Program-made: the position numbers and the translations under genes
Shown here: piece after piece, positions 13,989-27,612 of the stretch
Position numbering within the stretch: the stretch's first letter is position 1
Layout: the number at the start of each line of letters is the position of its first letter
Assembly (NCBI RefSeq): GCF_013373865.1
Contig: NC_050476.1
Span: forward strand, 18,799,686 to 18,863,685
Origin: Monomorium pharaonis
Taxonomy: Eukaryota > Arthropoda > Insecta > Hymenoptera > Formicidae
Length of the DNA stretch: 64,000 nt
Reading direction: 5' to 3'
The notes under the pieces: model-generated
The model's input: the letters and a program-made list of their open reading frames with translations, nothing else
Database searches by the model: none
What the model was told of the DNA's origin: nothing

Positions 13989-15188
13989 CTTTTTTAAATA
14001 TAGAGTTTTAATATAGAGATGCGTTTCTGATAGATTTTTATTAAATACGAATTTGTAAATTGTTTTGCTCTATCACACGTCTAATTTTTTAAATAATTAT
14101 CGTGTTATACGTTTAATAATGTCTAAAAGATTCAATATTTTGATTTTAAATTATAATAATTAAGCTTTAATATAAAAATCTTTAGCACATTAGGTTTACT
14201 GTAGCTATGAATTATACAAATAGTCAAAGACACGTTTTTTTAAAACTTTCAACCTAAATGATCCCAAACAAAAAAGCAGGACGTAATACACGTTTGGATA
14301 AAATTTATGTTAATCCTTTATGGTTATAAAGAGGACTATGCCGGCACTTTTACCGTTCTGCCTAATATGAGTATGTTTTATTCACAAGCTCAATAATGCG
14401 ATGTCAGAAACAAAAGATGGAAAGACAAATGATGCATATTTGTCACCGAAAGAAAGATTATTACAATGATATTCCGGAATTAGTTTCCACCAATAGGATA
14501 CCCATGCCTAACCGCAAAAGATTGAATTTAACATATTCTAATTTTGTATTTAACACAAGATAAATATATTAAAAAACAACAAAAATATTATGTCAGAATT
14601 AATACAGAAAATACAATACATTGATATAACTGGGAAAAAAAATTGTAGAAACATTTGTTCAGTAAAATTAGCATTTATAATATGTTGACATGTACATTTT
14701 ATTTATTTATCTTAGAATTAATGTTTCAAAATTACATTATTTTAGTTTTATTTGTTTATTTATTATTTTGTATTATTTTGACATTAAGAGAAATGTTAAA
14801 TATTAATTTAATGTAAAATATTTAAATAACATAATTACATTATATTAAATTAAACACTCAAGTGTGTTAAAAATTCAACACAAGAATTTTAACAAGACGT
14901 ACAACATTTTTACCTACAGATTTGGATTTAGCACGGCAAAATCTACAAGGAAAATTCACTCTAGTACCAATTAAGTTCCGAAAATTCTTTTTGTAGTCCT
15001 GCGTAATTAACGTAGGAACGTGCTCGTTCGCGCCACGAATTTTGAGAGAGAAAACTCGAAACGAGGAAAAATCCACTTAACGAAAGATATCATGCAGAAT
15101 GTAACCTTATGCAAATTGTGCGAAAGGGCAAGTAAAGTGCTCGGTAATCAAAGAAACTTTGGTGATAGAGGGAGAAAATCAAGTTAGC

Positions 15189-15189
<1 letters not shown>

Positions 15190-15260
<71 letters not shown>
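15190..15260. repeat. CT microsatellite (71 bp)
   Basis: Uninterrupted CT. Confidence 0.97.
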
Positions 15261-15264
<4 letters not shown>

Positions 15265-17029
15265 CTTCCTCTCTAGCTTAGGATTCGTATGTTAGCGAGT
15301 CCGCAATTAAACTGCTGATCTTGGGAACTGACTAATGCAAATTTAAGAACTCTGTAGCGGCTTCTCGCTCCACCCGTAATTCCACCATTTAGCTGCTGCG
15401 CGCAACGTCAGAGCGACCGCACGTGTGTAAGTTACGGTGGCTCGTGAGTAAAATATCACCGGGGTCGTGTCGTGTCTTTTAAGCGGGATTGACTTAAGCC
15501 TCATTAGAGCCTCGAAATCTTGTTTCGCGTCGCGTTGTTGTGCAAACGTTGTTACGTGTCAATATACCCCGCGCGCAAAAATAGGGAGAGGGGGGGGATT
15601 ACTGATGCACATATCGCGACGAGAATATGAAAGGATCGCTTCACGCTCTGTGTCGCACGTAACAAATAAAAGCGACGCTATTCTTCGTCTCTCGTATGTA
15701 TTATAGAATATTCAGTCCGCCGAGTTGACGTGAAGCTAACAACCCCTCATGACAAGAATATAGGGTACTTGTGACGATAAATCCGGGCAGATTTTTATTT
15801 CGCTTCGTATATAATGCATACACGCTTCCCCGCCCGTTAACATCCGAGATTCCCCGTATCTCTTATCATTTATTAATAATGAGTCCTTGAACGGCACGGA
15901 GAATATCTTTCTCGAGCGAGCGATTGTGTTGTATATTCGACGAAAGTCTCCGTTTTAAAAACTCCAATTTTGTTTTTACATAGAAAAATGATAATGGAAT
16001 CTTTATTTCCACAAATTACTGCGGACTCTTCACCCGAATTTCTTTCTTATTTGTCGCCGTGAAATTTTAATATGAACCATCACAATTGTAACTTTTATTC
16101 TCAACGTTTCGAACGAATTCCGATATGAATAATGCCTCCTTATTACTCATATATGCTGACGCAGCACTATTAGCCATATATTGCGTCCGAACCAGCGAAC
16201 CGTGAAAGCGGACTGTTGTACAATGGAATACGTTCTTCTCATTTTCTGATAAGCCGAACTTCACTGCTAATGAATACATCTATGTTACTATTACGTTATC
16301 TAGACACATTCCTTCTCTTTCTCTCTTTTTGCTCTCAAACATCTTATTTTATTTTGTGTTACTTTTGAAAAACACACTCTCTCTAATTATCTCTATTACA
16401 TTTCTTTTATTTTTTAAAATATTTTGTACCGGTAATTATAAAAGTTGTCTGAGCCAAAACTTAAAAAAAATTTAATGTGTCCCACATTTAAATGAAGATT
16501 AAATGCAACACAAAATATGAGATAAGTTTCTTTCTTTCTTTTTTTTAGATTTCTTGCTTAGATCACTTTTTCATAATTACCGCCATATTTATGAAGTACT
16601 TTCCGCGATAATGTCCGTGATAAGGATTCATTACTGGGGATGAAATTAACGCTTAGCACGTGTGTTTGAAAACTAAAAGGGTTATATCCAACTGTGTCTT
16701 CGTGTCTTTGTTGTCAAAGGGAGAGAACTTTATCGTAGGAGCAATCGATATTTTCACGCAAATTAAATGAAGTGCAAAGCGCGGACGAAACTTAACAATG
16801 CGAAATAGGGCACAAGGAATACGGGATGCAATTAAGATGTGCTGAGGATATACTTAATCTACTACCTGACCTTTAAATCTGAATTTCTACTCCGGAAGAG
16901 CTTTTGAATTGCAATTCGGAGTTAATGTGAGAAATATTATTGAAGTTGATATCCTCTTTATGTTCATTTAAATGCATAAGTATTTTCAATGTGCTAAAAG
17001 TGCACGAGATCTTCCAGACATTTCGTATA

Positions 17030-17240
<211 letters not shown>

Positions 17241-17949
17241 CAGCAACTAGCAACATTTAATTAAATGCAAATGCTGCATTCGCTTACGCGACTTCTTTCA
17301 CTTGTCTATATTTGCTTCGGGAAATTATTCTGTGATAAATTCATAATTATGACATTTGCAGAGAGCGGCATCCGAGAACTCGCTACACGTTAAACAGTCT
17401 CTCGTAAAAAAAAAAAAAAATTTACATCGCTTCCGTCAAAGAGCTTGATGTTATGATTGAAGAGAGCGCACTTGAATGCTCGCAGTAATGAAATAAGAAA
17501 TAAGAAAGTTCAACATTTTTGTATGCTTCCATATAATTAACTTTCTAAGCGCCAACCTGGCGGCCAGGCTTTCTCCTTAATTGTTTGACCATCGACGCTG
17601 TTGGCTTTATCATTATTCTGCGTTCGCAAATTACGCCTATATTAATCTAATCGAACACGTGCACCATTGTTCGACATCACGGGATATTTTCATTGCTGGG
17701 AGTTCACGCGGAACGCCACTCGAATGCCTCGCGGCACTCGAACACCTCTCGAGACTCTCGAAATCGCGGTGCAACGCGATCAGATCTATTTCAATGGCAC
17801 TCGTGCATTATGTCGCGTTGAAAGGCGCATTATAGTCGATTAAAAGTGAAAAACGCACGCAGTCCATTTATCTGAATTTCTGACAGCTGACGCAACTTTC
17901 AAATTTAATTACAGTTACGTTGTACATGTTACGTATGTCATATCCCATA

Positions 17950-18516
17950 CAGCACAAAGACGTCTAAAAGACGACTAAAAGATTTTCGTCAGAGACATCT
18001 TTTGGGTAAAACTTATAGTCGACGAAAAGATGATTAAAAGACGGTTTATGTCCCACAAAAAGTCATCTTATAGCCGATAACTAAAAGACGTCTGATATTA
18101 GACATCTTTGAGGTCTCCGACAGATTAACGCGATTTTATGACGCACGACGCGCAATATCCAATGAGAGCTGCTTTTTTGAAAAAGCAAAGCTCTCATTAA
18201 ATATCGTGCATCGCAAAATCGCGCTGGTCTGCCGGAACCATTAGTTGTCTTAGCAATAATGAAAATACGGCCATTTGAAGTGGCGTGACATCTCACTTTT
18301 TATAAGAATGGATTTTTCGCTCGATAAGTGAACTCTTCATTCGACTGGAGTGAACTTTTTTTGTAGAGAATCGTCCACTTTTGTTTTGCCAAAAAGACGT
18401 CTTTTTTAAGTCTTTTTGACAATACTATAAAAGATGTCTTATAGTCATCTTTTAGTCTTTCCTAAAAGATAACTTAAAAAAGACGACTTTTTGTTGTCTT
18501 TTAGTATTTTGTGCTG
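17950..18516. mobile_element. CAGCACAAA-ended element with AAAGACG repeats
   Basis: Begins CAGCACAAAGACGTC and ends TATTTTGTGCTG. Both flanks are packed with AAAAGACG/CGTCTTTT-type words. The centre (about 18117-18235) is a separate imperfect palindrome with ATGAGAGCT in both arms. Confidence 0.6.
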
Positions 18517-18929
18517 CCTGAGATACTTTGAATTAGATAATTAAAAACTGAATAAAACTCATTTTATATATTTTACTTTATATATTTTTCTTTTTAATAC
18601 TATTTATAAGGAATATTAAAATAAACTAAATAAAAATAAAATCCTTATTTTCATTACTCAAAAGTAGAATACATTATCCATATAAAATATGAATAAAATA
18701 TTTATAAATGAACGAAACATGTTTAACTCTATTGGGCTTTTAATTATTACATGCTCATAAATATAATAAGACTCAAGTAAAAAATAAATTAAAAGTAACA
18801 AAAAAAAACTAAATGTTATCTTCTAAAGCAGTATTAAAATGATTAATAAAAAAATCTCAATTATCTTTAATTTAGTTTTAATTGAACTTTTAATTTTTAA
18901 AAACTTTTAAGTATTTGGATAAAATATAA

Positions 18930-19260
18930 TGACCCTCATACGTGGGACAATAAAATTAAACAAAAAATACAAAAACTAAACGCTTGTATTTTTGTATATT
19001 TCATCCTCTTTACCATCCCTCTATTCTTATGTATATAATGAAATAGTAGACCCTCACCAAACCTTTCACACTCCCTACAGAGAGAAAAATTTTACGTAGA
19101 ATATAATATATCGCTACTCACAACGTTGACAAATTAATTCAACTCACTATGGTTTCGTTAATATTGAATAAAAAATTACATAGCAATGTGCATAGTAATG
19201 TAACATAAAGGTACGTAACAGAGTGATTGCGAGCAAATTACCTTTGCTCTTTTTTTACTA
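18930..19260. repeat. Dispersed repeat, copy 1 (upstream region)
   Basis: Shares CGCTTGT, CACTCCCTA, TTTTACGTAGA, GATTCAACTCAC-type and TTCGTTAATATT words in order with 49120-49450. Confidence 0.55.
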
Positions 19261-20272
19261 ATGCGACGTAAATCCTCGGGCAACGTAAATACCAGAGTTG
19301 TCCTATACCGTAACGCATACGAGGCTTTCACCAAAATTTATGTTGCGTTTACTGTATAGCGGCAGCAATCAAATAAATTTAATTAGATTTAATGAGATTT
19401 GAGCTTCGTGCATGAGCTCCGTGATTTATTACTCGAGTTAACATTCTCAGCCCGCCGATAAATTTCATCCTGTCGTGCTTGACAAATTCGATGTAATGCT
19501 TAACAATGTATCGTGAAAATAACCACCCGGGGGGGGGGGAGGGGTGGGAGAGAGAGCAATATGTAATCGATAATGCAAAACCGGCGCTACAAGGCATATC
19601 CTTGATATTTAAATTTCAGAACCCGTGTTCGTGACATGGAATGAGTCCACAATCCGTTGTTCGCGACTGTTGCTCACGAATACGTTTATTATCGTTCAAT
19701 TTTAATCAAGCATTGATTAATATAGCATAACTCTGCTGATAGCCTTGCGTTAATATATGTAAAGTTAGTATGCATTTATGCATACAAATAGTCGAAGACG
19801 CAAAATGCCAACAATGTCATGTAATCCGTATTGCCAATAGATTCGCGAACGCAGCTGCAAACGCGGTCGCGTATTACTATGGTGAACTATTTACATTTAA
19901 CTTTGTTGTTCTAAAGTTTGCGTTTGTGCTTTCCCCATCCACATTGTCATATCAACTACAACTTTATCGCTAATTAAACACGAGTTTTGTAAATAAATTT
20001 ACTCTTTAGCCAACGTTATATATTTTTATTTTCCACGCGTAAATATAAAAATGTGACGGTAAATTCGAGATCTATGAAATTTAGTTATATTTGAAAATGG
20101 AAAATAGAAATGTTTGTAATATTAATCACTAAAATATATACTACCAAAAAAAAATTAAAGTAAAAGAAGATATATCTATAGATTTTTTATTTACAAAATT
20201 TATGAGTAAAATAAGCAAAATTTCTTCTTAATGATAATTTTTTAAAGACACTGTGCTCCCTCTAAAATGTTA

Positions 20273-20320
20273 ATATTAAATTAGAATATAATAATACATG
20301 ATTATATTCTAATTTAATAT
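20273..20320. repeat. Perfect 20 bp inverted repeat with an 8 base loop
   Basis: ATATTAAATTAGAATATAAT and its exact complement separated by AATACATG. Confidence 0.85.
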
Positions 20321-21008
20321 AAATAATGTTTTTTTTTAATTTAACTTTTAATTTAACTTTAATTACAATAGTAAAAGGTTTAATTAATTTAATTTTAAAG
20401 TAACTTTTAACTTAGTTTTTTTATTTTTAACATAATATTACAATTTTTAACATGAAATTAATTTTGTAACCATTCAAATTTAATTTAATTTTTTAAAATA
20501 TTAACTATTAATTATTTATTAATCCAATTCTATGAAAAAAATTGCCTTTCTTCGTTGACGTATCTGTGGCGTGCGAGTTGTTTTATTTTCTTAATTTACT
20601 TGCTTTAACCAACACACTTGCACGAATGATACCTTAGTCTATTACAAAGACTAAATTGATACGTCAGCAGGTATTACTATCTTGTAATGGATCCTCTTCG
20701 ATATCCTTGACAACTCGTTCGCCGAACAAGTTGCGAAATTCCGTGGCTGTTGTCTTCGGTTTCCGATCGATCGCTAATGATTATCGTATCTGGATAATAA
20801 ACCCGGAGGGCGTAATATTACAAAAGAAGAAGAGGTGTTGGTTGTCTGACCTACTAATACACGACTAATTAAAAGACAAACAAGGGCGTGCCGGGCCATT
20901 CTATATATCGTCGTTGCGTGATTTCGTTGATTAGCTCTCATTCGATACGTTCATCAACTTAAACGGCCATTACTTTCGTAATGAACTTTCGTATAACTTA
21001 CGAAAAGA

Positions 21009-21198
21009 ACAATTTTGCTGGAATACAGATCTGAAAATAATTATATTGAACCATTAAAAACATTATATTGGACACTTAAGCTGGTTATTAGGGCATTAAA
21101 ACTTTTCATAGCAATATTATACTTAAGTCTGATATAATTATTTAATCCAACATAAAATTATTCTCTGATCTGTATTTAGCTAAATTTTTAGATACTGC
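21009..21198. mobile_element. Diverged relative of the 55495-55678 element
   Basis: Left ACAGATCTGAAAATAATTAT and right TCTGATCTGTATTTAGCTAA are inverted; the right end continues AATTTTTAGATACTGC as in the 55495 copy. Confidence 0.45.
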
Positions 21199-21873
21199 AA
21201 TTATATTTCTATTTTCGTATAAAGTACCTAGTAAAATAAAAATAGAGATAATAAATAAGAGATTATAAATATATAGTGGCAATATTTTTTAAACTATTGA
21301 TATTATTTAATATTGATATTGCTAGCAAAAGTATTACTGCTATTGTGTATTTACATTTACATTAATTTTTGTAAATAAAAATACACTTTGATATTTTTCC
21401 TTAAAAGATTGCTTTTGTACAATGTATTAATTTATCAGTCTAATTAGTATTGCGTATCAGCGGTTTCGTGTAAAATTTCTTTATCAAAATATTGTTAAAG
21501 CTCACGGTTTCAAACATTAAACTCTATAGGAACAACCGATCTCAGTTTATCGTGCGAAAGATTGAAGCCACGTCAAAGTGTTCCTTTACACGTAACAAAG
21601 GCATTGCGCGTGTTTCCCATTCTCATTTATAAACTTATTAATCACGTTAATCAATAATTTAATAAATATAATATTCTATTTCACGTAGTATTAATAGTAA
21701 AAAAAATTATTGAAGTGATTAAAAATATTGCTTCGCGATGTCGCGAATTAATGGCAATAGTAACGAACAAATGTCAACAAATAAATATCATAAAAGAAAA
21801 CAGCATCTTTCTTTCTTCTTTTTGTGATACTGGACAATATGATGATTAATTAATAATACGTGATGTATTTCAG

Positions 21874-21960
21874 AACGAACTGTTCTGAGGGTCACTGCAG
21901 AGGAAGCACGCAGCTCCAAGAAGACAAGTCACTCGACGGACAATAATCTAAGAAACCGCC
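21874..21960 (+). other. 5' UTR part of the first visible exon of the receptor gene
   Basis: The exon opens after an acceptor (tgatgtatttcag) at 21873, so at least one further non-coding exon lies upstream, inside or outside the window. TGA and TAA codons in frame with the ATG (the last just before GAAACCGCC) block any upstream extension. The ATG at 21961 sits in a near-ideal GCCATGG context, which decides the start. I could not place the upstream exon. Confidence 0.7.
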
Positions 21961-21972
21961 ATGGAAACGCAC
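21961..21972 (+). CDS. Receptor coding exon 1 (four codons, METH)
   Basis: Twelve coding bases end at a strong donor (CAC|gtaagt), phase 0. They join to 34176 across a 12.2 kb intron. In vertebrate PTH receptors the first exon carries the signal peptide; this one does not. Confidence 0.7.
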
Positions 21973-23812
21973 GTAAGTTAAGCAACGATTGCATACATTC
22001 ATAATATTCATACTTTGCGGAATAATTTTGGCTTTATTAATTTTGTCATCGTCCGCAGTAATGTCTATTTTTTTCGAATCAAGGACAAGAAAAAATATTA
22101 AATTACTTTATTGTCACTTTATTATGTGATTTAATTTCGAACGCATCATGGTTTATATATAGAATTGTACTTAAGAAAGTGAACGAAGAATATAAAATAT
22201 TACATAAAGTATTAAATATAAATATTACATATAAGTTTTTTAATTTTATATATGCTTTATGTATTCATCTCATCTATATATATGATAGTAATAAAAGAAA
22301 TATTATATATAATGCTAATGATACCTTAATTATATAGAAAAGTAATATTACTTTTGATTATATTAATGAAATATTTAATTGAACTTATTGCTTGTGCGAT
22401 TTTACCTAACATTTAGTAACTGCTACTAAACTCTTTTTTAATATATAAAGGTCACAAACTTTTTATTTGTTGTCAGTACGAAAGCTTGCGATTTACATGA
22501 CATCTGCAACTCTGGAACATTTATTGAATGTTTCTGCCGATAACATTAAATCTTCACAGAGAGATAATCCGCTAAATATACGTTAGAGGCTTTATCGCAA
22601 GCTATCAAACAGCCGACGTTTTCCTTGAAGTGTGCAGTAGAAAATGCCAGAAGGGTCAGACGGACCGTTTTATTTGTAGACGAGCTCTTAGGACGGCATT
22701 TCGCGTGAGGAACAACTATTAATTTCGTTTTCTGAAATCCCCTTTGCTGCAGGAATTCAAGGAACTTACAACTTGCATTATTGAGACGTAAAAACTTAAA
22801 AGAAGTGCAGGAGCTTTGCCTGATCATAATACCTTTATCTTCCACTTCGTTTCTTCGTAAGTTTGTGCTCCCCCCCAAAATAATGCGCATAATTTTGCAT
22901 TGTATAATATTTTTATATTTTAACCTCGTTTGATTTATTTTAGTCTCGTTTGATTTATTTATTCCAATACATGTCTAATAAATTTCCATTCAGGCTTTTA
23001 TTCGTAAGTTATTCAAATTTTGAATTTACATTTTTCACATTTAGAATTTATTTGGAAACTGATTTACTTTTGCAATTTTATTGTAGCAAATTTACAAAAG
23101 CTTATTAATAAATAAAAATATTTTATTTTTTATCTAAATTAATAAAAAACGGATATACTTTTTTAATATTAAAAATTCTTAAGAGAATCCTCGAAAAATT
23201 ATCTTGTTTGTTTGAAATAAATTATATTGCCTACAAAATTTCAAAGAAAGGAAAATTACCGAAAATTTATTTAACTTTAAAGCTCTCTATAACACTATTT
23301 GAATAAAGTGCAAGTTTGCTTTGCTTGCAACATTGTTTACTGGAGACCAATGAAATTGATTAATTATCGAGATTACAGCAGCAATTATCCGTTTCGTGAA
23401 TAAAACGATATTATGTGAGTTATCATAAAAATTACATGCGAAGAAAACTTGGAGTGGTTTGTTGGCTGTAACAAGCATGCCATGTTCGACCTCATTGCAC
23501 TCTTGTTGCAACTCATTCCGTTCGGTTCTTCCGTTTAGTTGAAAGTGCATTTTAGCGCAGTGCGTCATCTCATTTACTATGGAAATATTATTAAAATTAT
23601 ATTAAATTTAATATATTGATCCAACGATACCAAATTACTGTATAATTACTTGTCAAAATAATTTTAGATTAACATCTATAAATATATTTAAATATAATTT
23701 ATTATACATTTAAAACAGAAAAAAATTACTATATTACCATAAGGTTTAATATAAAAATCAATAAAATATCTAATCTTAATAAGGCCCGAGTTAATTTATG
23801 AGTCGATTTTGG

Positions 23813-23862
<50 letters not shown>

Positions 23863-26800
23863 TAAATTAGGAGAATAAAATTTTTATTTTATTTATTCAC
23901 AAAATAAAATTAATCTTTCATATAGCATAATTGTAAATAAACAAACAAGTCTTTTTAATTCTAACTGTTGAGATTATAATTACTAAGCTTGTAAATATAA
24001 TAAGATTTATCCAAATCAAAAATAAATTAAAACTAAGAAACTAAATTATTTTCTACATAAACTTTAAAATAATTATTATTTACAAAAATGCTTAACAATT
24101 TATTCTGCTTTTAAACATCACAATTATCTTTTTTTATTTGATCTTTGATTTTGCTTTTAAAAATCTAAAATTGCAAAGCTAAAAATTTTTAAAGATTAAA
24201 ATATTAATCTCTAGAAGATTAAATTAAAGATAGTTGTGATGCTTTTTGAAGTTAATAGTATTAAAAATCGTTATTTTTTTATGTAAATCTCACACAACAG
24301 TAGCCACAAAAATGACTTTGTCTTAAGTTGACAATATAAATTAATGATTATTTGATAAGCGTTTCTTAAAAAAATATACTTATTCCAAAAAATTGACATA
24401 TAAATTTGTTTTTCTTCTATAACTTTTTCGAAAATTAAATAATATTATAATGTATTATAATAAATTATAAAATAATATGTATGTTTAATACACTTTGCAC
24501 GGAATTTTTATAAACACGGCTCACGTAAAAAAACGTCACTTTGTCATAAAATTTTTGTTAACTAAACAGACACGTTATTGTTGGTTTCAATTCCTCGGGT
24601 CTTCTTTATTTTCCTGTAACACTTTTAAACACATATATTCTAGGCGTTTCCAAGCTCGTTTTCCAGTGATACAATAAATGCACAAAATAAGTCTATTTAC
24701 CAAATTTATTCAGATAGGTTAAATCATATTTATTTTTCCTTCTACAGTTTAGAAAATTAATAATAAATCTATTTAAAAAATTCTGCTTTCCAACTCTTAT
24801 ATTTTACTTAAAGGAAAGAAAAAAATGTTGAAAAATTGTGTTTCAGAAGCTCATTTTGACACACAAACGTCTTCTGTAGGAGTTCGCTAAGTAGTATAAG
24901 TTTTCTAAGGAGAGTCAAATAAACGAAAAAATATGCACGACACCGATGAATCGCGATGCTGCGCTTCGCATCGGTACTATCGGTATTAAATTCATTATTG
25001 TAGCATTTATGAGCTTTCATGTATACACATATATACTTTGGTGAGTTACGTTTGGAGTCTATTCAGTGTTGCACGTGCATAAGTAATGAATGTAACAGTC
25101 CCTAACCTTGCAAACGCTTATGGAAGCTTACGCGAGAGCTTTACGCGGAATCGTAAAATACTATCGTTTATACTAGAGCGATAACGGTGAAACGTGGACA
25201 TTCCATATTTTTTCACATGGAAATGCGTTTCCATTCGCCACAGGCATACTTTTAAGTGCTCTTTGCTGTGTCTCTGTAAAACTTGCCGCTTTTCAGCGAG
25301 GTCAAAGCGTAATTTCGTTTCAAGGATTCGTCGATTTTTGCATCATCGGGATTTTCTTTGACACTTTCCCCTATGCAATGGGGAAAACTTCTTCGGTCTC
25401 GGAGAATCGTGCGCTGATTTCGTATCAGTCGAATTGCGACCTTCGTTCAGTATAGAATTTTAAGATATTTCTCGCCAGTATTCTGATTTGTATTTATGAT
25501 AAAATCAAAGTTATGATATTTGAAAGATAATTATTGTAAATAGTTATTTATAGTACTTTTATATGATAATTTATATATAATATCTCAATTATTTATTAAT
25601 AAAAACAAATAAAGTATAAAACAACATAACATACATATAAATAATCATTAAAAATATTGCCGTCGTAAATTAAGAAGAATATAAACGTGCAAATTGGCGT
25701 AGTAAAAAAATTTTAATTAAATATTGCCCAATTAAAATTCGTGAGTTTTCACAAGTTTTTGCAAATTGTAAGTAAAACTATATTAAAAAAACTTTTAAAT
25801 ACAATTTTAAAAGATTTCTAGGAAATATCCGAAAATGTAAAATATTATGAAATATAAAAAATGATTTATTATAAATGAATTCAATATACAACAATATATT
25901 GTTAACAAGTTTTCGCTTATTTTCTGATATTCCATGTTATTTGTATAAAAGTGTAAAAAAATATATAAAATAATGTTATTTATATTAAAATAAAAATAAT
26001 ATTATTTGCAATAATACTTAAACAGTGAAATATAATTAAAATATACATGTAATGTGTTTCTCAACAATATACGTCATTATATTGTTATTACGAAAAATTA
26101 ATGTTTTATGTCTATATCAATGCTTAATAACTGAATTAGTCTGACTATTATTTGAGATGTTATATTAATTTTTCAATTTAAGCAGTTGAAATCAATTGAT
26201 ACATATATATTAAAAAATTCAATTTTGACGGGTTTTTCTGAGATTCCTATATCATCATCGGCACACATTCCAATCCGGAAAGTATAGTGATTCAGAGATT
26301 TAGAATTTTATCAAACAACTTGTCTCTTTCAACTTTTGAGTGCGTACAAATAAACATTTTTTTCTGCCTCTTCTCAATTTTTACCTCGAAATTCACTATC
26401 GTTTGATTTGAAGAAAGACATCACTTTGTTTCTTATTTTGTCCTCATAGTTTTGATACTTCAGTCTCATCATTTGGTTTGTACATTTGAAATAAAAGTTA
26501 TAACAGCAGACACAGTAACTCGAAACCACCAAGTACATTTGCTGTTCTAAATGACCGGAGTAACACGTGATGTTTTTGCATGTAATGCGTAGTGCGATAT
26601 TTGTTGTGCGCCTCATACACAAGATATTGCTTTATGCTACACTGAGAAAATTGCTGTGACACGGTATAAAAATTTCCGTGCAATATATTATGAAAATGTT
26701 TTTTACCGCGAGTTTATTAACACAAACCCTCAAAAATCATTTCGCGAGTATTCTCGTGCCCTTCCAAGAATAAGGAAAAGGTAATACCCCTTTAACATTT

Positions 26801-27574
26801 TGTAAAACTGTTGAATATGTGTAGAGATAAAAATATATTGCAGTTTAGCCACCAAGAATACTTACTTTATAATCTATAACTTTCAATAATAAAGAGAACT
26901 ACTGTTATAAAACTGTTAATTATTTATTGTTTGAGTATTACAAAGTAAATAATTTTCAAAAGTTTTCTCTTTAAAGTGTTACATATATATATTCTATCTT
27001 ATATTTGAGTTGTCCATATTGTTAAATAGTGTTAAGTCTTAAGAAAGTCTTTAGAAAACATTGTTTAACACTTAATTTTAATTTACAATTCAATATTACC
27101 AACAAATAGAAAATATTGTACTTTTGATCAGTAATAGATACTGTACTTAAAAAAAAATTAAAGTAAAAGTAAAGGTCAAGATTTAAAAAAAAATTCATTT
27201 TTGTTAAGATTAAATTTATAATACAAAATTGTTCTATTGTTTATTACTTTAATTTATTTAAGTTTAATTTTTGTAAATTTATTTAAACTTTATATAAAAG
27301 CTTATACGCACGCGTATAAAAAAATATTATAAATATAAATGTATTGTAATATCTTAACTTCTCTCTCTTTATACATATCTTTTATGTATATCGATGTAAG
27401 ATACATCATAGATGGTACACCTTTAAACAGGATTCAATTTTTTAATGTTAAAAAAACGTTTATAAATAATAACAACTTAAATCTAACAGAAATGTTTGCC
27501 AATTTCAATACTTAAGAATATTTTAAAATTATATATATATATAATTTTAACATATATATATCTAAAAGTGTAAA

Positions 27575-27612
<38 letters not shown>

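Noticed and set aside
15427..15432. Strong donor-like gtaagt after a CpG-rich patch, candidate upstream receptor exon
   Set aside because: Single donor motifs are common; no promoter evidence links it to the acceptor at 21873.
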